DNA from: SAR324 cluster bacterium
GTDB lineage: Bacteria > SAR324 > XYD2-FULL-50-16
NCBI GenBank assembly: GCA_028282885.1
Contig: JANQGX010000016.1
Span: 203,790-267,789 of the forward strand
Reading direction: 5' to 3'
DNA: 64,000 bases
Shown here: positions 17,943 through 25,772 of the stretch, piece by piece
How the letters are laid out: every line of letters begins with the position of its first letter
Numbering within the stretch: position 1 is the first letter of the stretch
Made by a program: the position numbers and the translations under genes
Notes under the pieces: generated by a model
The model's input: the letters and a program-made list of their open reading frames with translations, nothing else
What the model was told of the DNA's origin: nothing
The model's database searches: none

Positions 17943-19721
17943 CTACTCATAAAAAGAATCAAGGGTTTGTCTGTATTTCTCTTCAACAATTTTGCGACGA
18001 ATCTTCATTGTCGGCGTTAGCTCTCCGGTCTCGACCTGCAGTGGACGAGGTAGAATCGCAAATTTCTTGATTGTCTCAAACTTGGCCAGTGCCAAGTTGG
18101 CTTCATCCACCCTCTTTTGCACCAACTCCAGCATCTCCGGAAGTTTAGTGTAAGCTTCAAAATCCAGACCTGGGTAACCGGTTTTCTCCCCCCAAACCGC
18201 GATATGATCAGGAGATAGCGAAATCAGCGCAGTCAGAAAGTTTCTCCTGTCCCCATGTACCATCGCTGCCTCAATCAGGGGATCTTTCATCAGTAGAAAC
18301 TCAATATTGGATGGGGTTACGTTTTTGCCCCCCGAGGTAATAATGATCTCCTTTTTCCGTCCGGTGATCCAAAGAAATCCATCTTCATCAAGCCTGCCTA
18401 TATCCCCGGTTTTGATCCAACCGTCCTCCGTCAGGGTATTGGCAGTGAGATCCGGTTGGTTCAGGTACTTTTTGAAGACAATCTCTCCCTTGACCAGAAT
18501 TTCACCATCCTCGGCAATTCTGAGTTCGGTGTCCGGCATAGCTTTGCCAACCGAACCAAAGCGATAGGAATCCGGCAGACTGAGGGTGCAGAAACAGGAT
18601 ACCTCGGTTTGTCCGTATGCTTCCAGGATCAGCAAACCACAGGCGTGAAAAAACTCGATTATATCGAGGGCGATGGGAGCCGATGAAGAGAGAAAGTATT
18701 TTACCCTGCCCCCGAACAGGTCTCGGATTTTGTGAAGAACCAACTTATCAGCCAAATTATATCTAATTTTGAGGCCTATAGGGATCGGCTCTTTTTTTTG
18801 TTTCAGGCGGCTGACCTGGCGACCGGTATTCTCCGCCCAACGGAAGAGATTCCTTTTGAGCGGTGAAGCATTGTTGACCTCATTTTGGATTCGGGCATAG
18901 GCTTTCTCAAAAATTCTGGGAACACTGCCGAAAAATGTCGGTTTGATTTCCGCGATATCATCAAGCACTTTATTGATATCCCTTACATAAGCTGCCGTAA
19001 TTCCCCTGGCAATTCTCATGAACTGCCCCGGCACCCTTTCTCCCACATGGGAGAGCGGTAGGAAAAACATCATGATCTCACCTACATCATCAGGATTAAA
19101 AACCTGGTTGATCTGTTCCAGTTCAGCCAAAATATTCTTGTGAGTCAGGCAAGCTCCCTTGGGAGGTCCGGTGGTTCCGGAAGTGTAGATGATAATTGCG
19201 ATCTGATCGGATCGAATCGCAGACTCATAATCCCTGACAAGTTCCGGTGTTGAGGAAAGACTTTCCTTTCCCGTCTGCATCAGCTTCTCCATACTGATAT
19301 GCCGATCGTCATCTGCGTCCCAGGTAATAATGGTTTTGAGATCCGGAAGATCCTTCAGTAACGGGGCCACCTTTTCGCGTTGTTCCCGATTTTCCACAAA
19401 AAGCGCTTTAGTACCTGAATCCTCGAGAATGTATCTGCATTGATCCGGTGAGAGAGTTTGATATATCCCGACACTGACAGCGCCGATGCGAATTGCCGCC
19501 AGATCGGAAAGGGTCCACTCCAACCGGGTATTTCCCAGGATGGCCAGCCGATCTCCCGGTCGGATCCCACATGAGAGAAGTCCGGCTGCAACCCTTTCTA
19601 CCATCTGATCAACCTGCAACCAGGTGATCTCTCTCCATTTATCCAGCTCTTTCACCAAAAAAGCCGATTTGTTTGGATCCGCTTGACAACGCTCCCTCAA
19701 CAATTCTGCCAGATTTTCCAT
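17943..19721 (-). CDS. long-chain fatty acid--CoA ligase (AMP-forming)
   Basis: 592-residue adenylate-forming enzyme that activates fatty acids to acyl-CoA via acyl-AMP. Motifs in order: P-loop YTSGTTGPPKGACLTH (near 182), FLPLSHVGER (near 220), the adenine-binding YGQTE with SSSAPI shortly before it (about 335-370), hinge motif DGWIKTGDIGRLDEDGF, and ITGRKKEIIITSGGKNVTP. The catalytic Lys near TPTMKIRRK lies close to the C-terminus. Length and motifs fit the FadD15/AMP-binding long-chain type. AAGGAG precedes the ATG. A perfect palindrome 23 bp upstream of the start is a candidate operator. The IS630 insertion lies about 250 bp upstream. Confidence 0.92.
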   Translation of the reverse strand: MENLAELLRERCQADPNKSAFLVKELDKWREITWLQVDQMVERVAAGLLSCGIRPGDRLAILGNTRLEWTLSDLAAIRIGAVSVGIYQTLSPDQCRYILEDSGTKALFVENREQREKVAPLLKDLPDLKTIITWDADDDRHISMEKLMQTGKESLSSTPELVRDYESAIRSDQIAIIIYTSGTTGPPKGACLTHKNILAELEQINQVFNPDDVGEIMMFFLPLSHVGERVPGQFMRIARGITAAYVRDINKVLDDIAEIKPTFFGSVPRIFEKAYARIQNEVNNASPLKRNLFRWAENTGRQVSRLKQKKEPIPIGLKIRYNLADKLVLHKIRDLFGGRVKYFLSSSAPIALDIIEFFHACGLLILEAYGQTEVSCFCTLSLPDSYRFGSVGKAMPDTELRIAEDGEILVKGEIVFKKYLNQPDLTANTLTEDGWIKTGDIGRLDEDGFLWITGRKKEIIITSGGKNVTPSNIEFLLMKDPLIEAAMVHGDRRNFLTALISLSPDHIAVWGEKTGYPGLDFEAYTKLPEMLELVQKRVDEANLALAKFETIKKFAILPRPLQVETGELTPTMKIRRKIVEEKYRQTLDSFYE

Positions 19722-19743
19722 TATCTCTCCTTATAGGTTGTTA

Positions 19744-19758
19744 CATCCGATTCGGATG
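19744..19758 (-). promoter_or_regulatory. palindrome CATCCGA-T-TCGGATG upstream of acyl-CoA ligase
   Basis: A perfect 7-bp inverted repeat around one central base, 23 bp before the ATG. Such tight dyads are typical repressor sites; fatty-acid genes are often controlled by TetR-type repressors. Which protein binds is unknown. Confidence 0.4.
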
Positions 19759-19973
19759 AACTCAACAGTCAAGAGGTCGACTGGTGCAGTAATGCGGGAA
19801 ATTGGGTTTATTGGACCGGATAGTCCGCTCGTCTGGTGATACCTACGGTAGTTAACGGATATCACTGATATATTTGCAAGGCGAACTGTATCAGAATCTG
19901 GTAAATTTACAAGACCCGTTTTAGGGGAGGGCGGATGGACGGCTTAAATCATGAGAGAGTTAATCGATACCTA

Positions 19974-20005
19974 GCACATCGTACAGTTTAAAGTTTCGGA
20001 TATAG
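19974..20005. repeat. IS630 left terminal inverted repeat
   Basis: Matches the right end (21173-21204, reversed) at 21 of 32 positions, including ACA, GTA, TTAA, TTCG and ATAT blocks. Confidence 0.65.
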
Positions 20006-21132
20006 TTTTTTCAGCTTTATCCGTGCATCTGATGTGCGAAATTGCCAGTCTACTGCTGATTGGCGGTTGTTTCTATCATTGTTCCACGCAGATACTTTCG
20101 AACGAACTTTTTCAATGCAATCAATACGGCTGGAAAGACATTGCCCTTTTAAAACACTGAGTTCAATTTCTGCTATATTGAGCCAGCTCCCATGCTTTGG
20201 TGTGTAATGAATTTCAAGTCGATTAGCCAGATTTCGGGCTTTCTCTGGCGGAAATGCTTCATACAAGGATGCGATCTTATGCGTATTCAGATTATCCATT
20301 ACAAGCACGACTTTTTCCGCTTTAGGATATCTCTGCTCAAGCATCTCTTCGATAAAGTATGCCCAGTCAATCTTCGTGCGGCGCTCGGTGATTTTCACCT
20401 TACGCCTTCCGCCGAGAGGCTCCACTTCCATAAAAATATTCGCAACACCTTTGCGAACATATTCATCATCCATCAACACCGGATGGCCGGGAGCTGCCGG
20501 TATCGGTTCTTGAACGTCGCCAATCAGCTGCATACTCGACTCGTCCATACATACAACCGGAAATCGCCGGCTATAAGGACGTGCATAGACTTCCAGAATA
20601 TCCTCCATCGCCGCTACAAAGGACGCGTTATGGTCCGGTGGAATTTTCCAGTATCGGCTGAGGTGAGGCTTAAATTCATTTTTTTTAAGGCGTTGCAAAC
20701 AGTCATCGGCGAAACACTCGGTACAATATCCAGCTCGACCAGCTTTTCAGCCAGTAATCTGACTGTCCAGCGCTTACGTCCCTCCGGCGGATCCGTACAG
20801 GCTAAAGCGATCAGTTTCGCTTCAAAATCTCCACCAAACTGGATCTCACGCGGCGGTGTGGTCCGTTTTTTTCGTTCTATCGCATCTGGAAGACCTTCTT
20901 CGACAAATCTCTTTTTCAACTTTTCAAGGCTTCTAGTAGTAGTACCTAGCGCCTCCGCTACACTGGCAACAAACCATTTGGGACCGTACTCACCGGCATC
21001 CAATAGTAGTAATGCACGGGCATACAATACGGTTCGGGCTGCTCTTTTGCCTTTGGTAGAAATAGCTTCCAGATCTTTTCGTTCCTCTTTTGTAAGAGTG
21101 ACTCTGTATCTCGGTGCCATATTCTCCTCCAT
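19988..21132 (-). CDS. IS630-family transposase, two frames joined by -1 frameshift at A8
   Basis: First frame (21132-20614; real start probably the ATG at 21120) encodes helix-turn-helix domains: [20 protein letters not shown] and a second winged region. Second frame (20698-19988) encodes the DDE catalytic core: [10 protein letters not shown] (first Asp), [11 protein letters not shown] (second Asp) and [16 protein letters not shown] (Glu). The frames overlap at a run of eight A (plus strand T at 20679-20686). Slipping back one base after ALKK yields [10 protein letters not shown], a typical continuous IS630 sequence. So a programmed -1 frameshift is more likely than a mutation, and the full protein would be about 370 residues from the first drawn codon. 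All catalytic residues are present; the element may be active. Confidence 0.85.
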
Positions 21133-21172
21133 GTTTGGGTTGTTTCTGGAGAAGAGAATAGCATATAGTTTT

Positions 21173-21204
21173 CAATATGCGAAGTATTAAGTTTTACATT
21201 GTAC
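21173..21204. repeat. IS630 right terminal inverted repeat
   Basis: Partner of the left end at 19974-20005. It is immediately followed by the duplicated TA. Confidence 0.65.
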
Positions 21205-21224
21205 TAGGTCAATTAAAGAATCAA

Positions 21225-22973
21225 CTACTCAGACTCGGAACTCAATTCTTCCTCTTTTTTCTGGGAGATGATTTCACCGTTATTGTAGGCTCTCAGGAAA
21301 GCATTGATAACCTTAAGGTCGAACTGCTTGTTTTTGTTAGCTTTGAACTCCTCGTAAGCGATTTTGTCTGACAATCCTTGCCTGTATGGTCGGTTGGAAG
21401 TCATGGCATCCCATGTATCCGCCACGCAGATAATTCGGGCCAGCAAAGGAATATCCTTTCCTTTCAGACCATGGGGATACCCCTTTCCGTCAACTCGTTC
21501 GTGATGATGTCGCATACCGGGAATAGCGGGAGCCAATTGTTTCACATTTCTTAAAATCTCATAACCATAGCTGGTATGCATTTTCATTTTGTCAAACTCT
21601 TCATCGGTCAGTTTTCCCGGTTTTCTTAATATGGCATCATCAACGCCGATCTTGCCGATATCATGCAGAATAGCTGTTATCTCAAGTAATTCCAACTCTT
21701 CATCGCTTAGACCGAGATGACGCCCGGTTGCCAGGCTGAAATCTCGAACCCTGCGCGTATGGCCACCGGTGTAAGGATCCCGTTTTTCAATAGCAGCGGC
21801 CAACGCCTCGGCGGTTTCGAAAAACATCTCCTTTTGTTGCTCATATAAACGGGCATTTTCCAGTGCAATGGCAACCTGGTCTGAAAGACTTTCCAATAGT
21901 TTAAGATCGGAGCGGTCCGGCTTCCTGCCATCCAGTTTATTGATAGCCTGTAAAACGCCAATGACCTTGTTTTTGGCCTTGACAGGAACCGTGATCATAT
22001 TGTTCGTGATGAAATCCGATTTCTCGTCCACCCGCTTCGCCCAACGGGGATCCAGGGTGGTATCCGGAACCAGATCACTTTTGCCGTTCTCTGCTACCCA
22101 GCCGGCAACTCCTTCTCCCATTTTCAAGCGTACCTCTTTAACCGCGTCGCCTTTATCACCGAGTGCCACTTCAAAATAGAGCTCGTTTCGTTCCTCATCA
22201 ATCAGGTAGAGTGAACCGGTCTCGCACTCCAACAGCTCGACAACCGATTCCAAGGCTCTTTTTCGAACCGTTTTCTGATCGAGACTTGAGTTCAAAATCG
22301 CGGATAATCGAGCCAACTTGGTGAAATTATCGGCTCGATACCTGGCGGAATCCAACAATCTGGCATTCTCCAGCGCCAGAGCCACCTCAACGCTTAAACT
22401 TTCAAGCAGGGCAACATCGTTGTCGTTAAATAGTTCACCGCTGTTTTTATTGATAATCTCAATCACGCCCTTGGGTACACCTCGTATGCACAGGGGTACA
22501 GCCAGAAGGTTCACGGTTGAGTAATCCAGGGTTTTGGCTATTCTTGAACTCCAATTGCTGTCTTCCTGAACATTTTGGGAAATATAAGGCTGGTTTGTGG
22601 AGAGGGTTTTACCGGCAATTCCCTCCGTTTTAGAAATGGTTTGTCCCTCTAAGCCCGCCGAACTTGGCCCCTTAGCCACTTTGAACTCAAGATTTTGTTC
22701 CGATTCATCCAGCAACAGCAACGCTGCGGATTCTGTTTTGGTGGCAACCATGATCCAATCCATAACCCGATCCAGGAACTGTTTTAATTCAAAATGTTCG
22801 CTATTGATAAACTCGACCGCTTTGAACAGGCTAACCTGTCTGGATTTATCCTGGTATTTCAGCTTCAGTTCTTCATACTTTTGACTTAGTTCGGTAATCT
22901 CCTTTTTCATACGATCCAATGAGTATTCCGGACTCTCTTTTACCGACTTTTTCTTGCTTTGGCTCATGATCAT
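21225..22973 (-). CDS. GAF-GAF-HD-GYP protein (cyclic-di-GMP phosphodiesterase)
   Basis: 582 residues. A charged coiled coil (about 15-60) is followed by two GAF domains (about 60-210 and 225-370), each ending in the typical LE-LS-VA-ALENARL helix. The HD-GYP domain comes last (about 385-560): HDIGKIGVDD, HHHERVDGKGYP and ADTWDAMTSNRPYR. The HHxxxDGxGYP motif is intact, so hydrolysis of cyclic-di-GMP is expected. GAF domains may bind a small ligand or serve as dimer interfaces. There is no membrane segment, so the protein is cytoplasmic. The C-terminal end is Lys/Glu-rich. A CCCAATTGGG palindrome lies about 60 bp upstream (23035-23044). The IS630 element has inserted just after its stop, possibly removing the native terminator. 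Confidence 0.92.
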   Translation of the reverse strand: MIMSQSKKKSVKESPEYSLDRMKKEITELSQKYEELKLKYQDKSRQVSLFKAVEFINSEHFELKQFLDRVMDWIMVATKTESAALLLLDESEQNLEFKVAKGPSSAGLEGQTISKTEGIAGKTLSTNQPYISQNVQEDSNWSSRIAKTLDYSTVNLLAVPLCIRGVPKGVIEIINKNSGELFNDNDVALLESLSVEVALALENARLLDSARYRADNFTKLARLSAILNSSLDQKTVRKRALESVVELLECETGSLYLIDEERNELYFEVALGDKGDAVKEVRLKMGEGVAGWVAENGKSDLVPDTTLDPRWAKRVDEKSDFITNNMITVPVKAKNKVIGVLQAINKLDGRKPDRSDLKLLESLSDQVAIALENARLYEQQKEMFFETAEALAAAIEKRDPYTGGHTRRVRDFSLATGRHLGLSDEELELLEITAILHDIGKIGVDDAILRKPGKLTDEEFDKMKMHTSYGYEILRNVKQLAPAIPGMRHHHERVDGKGYPHGLKGKDIPLLARIICVADTWDAMTSNRPYRQGLSDKIAYEEFKANKNKQFDLKVINAFLRAYNNGEIISQKKEEELSSESE

Positions 22974-23197
22974 TACGCGGAACTAAGGTTAGTAAAAAAA
23001 GAATTGGACCACACAACTACTCCGACGCGGTTATCCCAATTGGGGATTTTCTAACGGGCACCCGGCGTTGGTGTACAATGCAAAATCTTTGCCCAAAATG
23101 ACACGGGAATGAGCACCCGACTGACCGGATGCTGTCGGAGATGTTGGCAATAAAAGATAGATAGACAGGGAAAACTGCGGATTGAGGTACTGGTCTC

Positions 23198-23836
23198 TTA
23201 AAAACCGAGATTCTGGTTGATCAAAACAACAGAGATATCTGTCAGCATGGGTTTTCGATGCAGGATGGTGGTGATTCTGCAAATTCTCTGCTCGGAATTG
23301 CAGTCGGCACAAATGCCGGTTTTAGCACAGGGAGTGTCCATGTTCAGACTTCTGGACCGCATAGGGGCGGCTATTTCATGAACCCGGTCCAATGCCCTGT
23401 CCAGATCCTTGGCCACCTTGTTCATTCCGGCCACTACAACCACTTTTTTGGGACCAAAGGACATGGCATTGGTTCTGTTGCCAACCCCATCCACATTGAC
23501 AATTTCCCCGGTCATGGCTATTGCATTGGCACTGCAGAGAAAGCAATCGGCCCGGGATTGCATTTTCCGGATATTTAAACTCTCCTCCGCGGATATTCCC
23601 TCCTGCCAATGATCATAAACCGTCTTGCCCATTTGCAGTAAAGACTCCGGCAGGCCCAGCCTCCTTGTTGTATCAGAACCCGCAAAACCAAAGCTCTCAT
23701 ACTCGCTGATCATTTCAATTATTGCTCCTGCCGCGGTTTCCAAATCCGGAAGGAGCCGGGCATCAAATCCGTGCTTCTGCAGATTTTTAACCGTTTTTTC
23801 CCCCTTTTTCTCCCACAACCAATTGCTGAAATCCAT
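23198..23836 (-). CDS. LUD-domain (LutC/YkgG-like) protein
   Basis: 212 residues of the LUD / DUF162 family. SEYESFGFAGSDTTRRLGLP, a central SANAIAMTGEIVNVDGVGNR and a GPKKVVVVAGMNKV stretch match the family core. The C-terminal CAKTGICADCNSEQRIC supplies clustered cysteines seen in the stand-alone DUF162 branch. LutC-type members take part in lactate oxidation with LutA and LutB, but those partners are absent here, so a lactate role is not supported. AAGGAG precedes the ATG at good spacing. It is 224 bp upstream of the HD-GYP gene and not obviously in operon with it. Confidence 0.82.
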   Translation of the reverse strand: MDFSNWLWEKKGEKTVKNLQKHGFDARLLPDLETAAGAIIEMISEYESFGFAGSDTTRRLGLPESLLQMGKTVYDHWQEGISAEESLNIRKMQSRADCFLCSANAIAMTGEIVNVDGVGNRTNAMSFGPKKVVVVAGMNKVAKDLDRALDRVHEIAAPMRSRSLNMDTPCAKTGICADCNSEQRICRITTILHRKPMLTDISVVLINQNLGF

Positions 23837-24034
23837 ACGATTACTCCTTTATATTACTGGAAAACTCGTCGCAGTGATGACCACTCAATCTCTCATTTTC
23901 TAAACCACGTCTCTTCCGGTCGTTTTAAAATCACTGGGGATCTTAGTCAAGTTTTATGCCAGTAAACCTGGAAATTAAGCCGGGATTCAAGTTTAGTAGC
24001 TATCAGTCGTGGGAAACGCTCCAATCATTTCGAA

Positions 24035-24226
24035 TTAGAGACATTGTGGCGGAATTTGCCAGGCGAACTCACAAGGCCAGACGAAATCGATGACTTCCAG
24101 TTGTTCGGTTACCACCTTGGTCTCAACCACCTTCATATCATATTTGATCGGCACCGACGCCTGGAGTGTGGTTAAACCGATAAATAAAGCAGCAGAAACA
24201 AGCAATCCGAGGGTTCTTTTTATCAT
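24035..24226 (-). CDS. small secreted protein, 63 aa
   Basis: MIKRTLGLLVSAALFIGLTT followed by LQASVP is a clear Sec signal, cleaved probably after about residue 24. The mature part is only about 39 residues and carries two Cys in its aromatic tail (VWPCEFAW ... PPQC), which could form a disulfide in the periplasm. AGGAG lies before the ATG. No known family recognised. It is the next minus-strand gene after the LRR lipoprotein but 600 bp away, so likely separate. Confidence 0.6.
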   Translation of the reverse strand: MIKRTLGLLVSAALFIGLTTLQASVPIKYDMKVVETKVVTEQLEVIDFVWPCEFAWQIPPQCL

Positions 24227-24824
24227 GATGATCTCCTATTTATTCTTATTTAACGATAATTTAGGCTGCAGCCGTTATTGCTAATTTTATTTAAATTTAC
24301 CTTCGCTTTAAGATATCTTGTCTGTTAAGACGACAGAACTGGCCTTTTTTTCTTTATCGTCAAAGATAAATCAAACAAGATACTGAAATCTATTGAGATA
24401 AAAAACGCAAATCAAAAAAAATGATTTGTCTTTGGAGATCGATAAGTCAAAAGAGAGAGATTATACTGAAGAGATCAATAGTTTTGATTGATTCAAAGAC
24501 TGTTTTAGGCCCAGGCAAAAAAGTATTACCGGCAGTTTACGGAATATGCTACTTAGCTGTGAAAAACGATTGATGTTGAAATGCATTAAATTAGCGTCAA
24601 GTGGAATACATCGTTTCGATTTGAATGAGCTTCTTTATTCAGCGTCATGAATTTCACCGTAACGGGTGCGGGACTCCGAGTGAAAATCACTTTTTCTGCC
24701 TTCCAGTGTCGATTTGACATGATATCGGCTCAAACCAAAAAATTGTAAGATTTGAACTGAGTTTCTGTTCCGGATAGAATAATTCGGTATCGACATGAGG
24801 CAAACCATTAAAGCCTGGCAGTGA
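24227..24824. other. 598-bp AT-rich non-coding region
   Basis: No credible gene on either strand. It contains a perfect 7-bp inverted repeat CAAATCA (24408-24414) / TGATTTG (24422-24428) around seven A, about 185 bp upstream of the small secreted protein gene. This may be an operator. The AT-rich left half probably holds that gene's promoter, but no clear -35/-10 pair stands out. Confidence 0.35.
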
Positions 24825-25772
24825 TTATTGGCAAGAATCGGGATGAACCACCTTTCCGGGGAGGGCCGCTTCCAATGTGTTCAATTGACTGCAAGGTATA
24901 TTGTTGTTCCCTGATAGATTGATCTGATAACCGGTGTCGGCACTGATATTGGTGAGAGTGACCAGGCAGTCCACACCACTGGATATGGCATTATCATCTA
25001 GATGAATCGCTTGCAAGTTACTAAGGGTCCTTAGGGAACAGACATCTTCGATGGAATTCTGGTTTAAGATTAAATAGATCATCCCTGTCAGGCCAGCGAG
25101 TGATTCGATATTGGAAATACTGTTCTCATGCAAATATAGCTGGTTGAGCCTGGAAAGACCCGCCAGTGGCGTCAGATCTGATACTGAATTTCTGCCAAGA
25201 TTAATACTGACAAGGCCGGTAAGATTTGCCAAAGCACTAATATCCGAAATGGAGTTATCATTGATGGTCAGTGACGTCAGGGACTTCAGATCTTGCAAAA
25301 CAGATATATCATCAATGTCATTATTGTACAGAAACAGTTCAGCGAGTTGGATATGTGATGCAAGAGGGGTAATATCCGTAATTTGATTATACTGCAAACC
25401 TAACCGGCTGAGATTACTGATCTGGCTCAAAGGGGTGATATCCGTGATCAGGTTATCTCGCAACGACAGATTGAGCAGTTCGCTAAAGACTTCGATCCCC
25501 TCCAGCGAAGTGATATATTGGCTTTCACAGGAGAGGGTCTGCAGCTCGAATACATAGGTGGCATTGTATTGATCAATACAGTTTTGAAGCATGGCATCTG
25601 CAACTTCAACATCCTCAAGCTTCGTCCTTCCCCCCAGGGTCTTGTTGTCTGCATCAGCGGCAATATCAGCGTTATCATAGGAACCACAGGCAGCCAGAAA
25701 AAGGAAAACAAACAACCACCAGCGGATATTTTTCAATGCGGATACCAGTTTACAGAGTATTACCAACGCCAT
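24825..25772 (-). CDS. leucine-rich-repeat lipoprotein
   Basis: 315 residues. A hydrophobic lead ends in LFVFLFLAAC (lipobox, Cys near 29), so the protein is probably anchored in the outer or inner membrane facing the periplasm or surface. From about residue 85 to 270 there are eight or nine internalin-type LRR units of 21-22 residues with the pattern L-x-x-L-x-L-x-x-N-x-I-x-D-I-x-x-L. A Cys-containing cap lies at each end (NCIDQY ... LSCESQ and NIPCSQ ... DSCQ). LRR solenoids bind proteins. The start overlaps the end of the caspase-like gene by 13 bp, so the two are translationally linked and probably work together; a sensing or substrate-binding role is inference. Confidence 0.87.
   Translation of the reverse strand: MALVILCKLVSALKNIRWWLFVFLFLAACGSYDNADIAADADNKTLGGRTKLEDVEVADAMLQNCIDQYNATYVFELQTLSCESQYITSLEGIEVFSELLNLSLRDNLITDITPLSQISNLSRLGLQYNQITDITPLASHIQLAELFLYNNDIDDISVLQDLKSLTSLTINDNSISDISALANLTGLVSINLGRNSVSDLTPLAGLSRLNQLYLHENSISNIESLAGLTGMIYLILNQNSIEDVCSLRTLSNLQAIHLDDNAISSGVDCLVTLTNISADTGYQINLSGNNNIPCSQLNTLEAALPGKVVHPDSCQ

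Larger units (their letters stand above)
19974..21204 (-). mobile_element. IS630-family insertion sequence, 1231 bp, flanked by TA duplication
   Basis: The element holds one transposase gene in two overlapping frames. Its ends are imperfect terminal inverted repeats: GCACATCGTACAG at the left and GTACAATGTAAAA at the right (minus strand), 21 of 32 positions identical. TA dinucleotides at 19972-19973 and 21205-21206 flank it. The outer flanks read CC-TA and TA-GG, so the empty site was the palindrome CCTAGG. TA target duplication is characteristic of IS630/Tc1-mariner elements. It sits 18 bp after the stop of the HD-GYP gene and about 250 bp upstream of the acyl-CoA ligase gene, interrupting neither. 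Confidence 0.85.

Noticed and set aside
20614..20698. transposase frameshift as an inactivating mutation
   Set aside because: The overlap contains an A8 slip site and a -1 shift rebuilds a normal IS630 sequence, so programmed frameshifting is the better reading.
20192..21190. 332-codon open frame on the plus strand across the IS630 element
   Set aside because: It lies antisense to the transposase, whose motifs are clear; no family resemblance or ribosome site.
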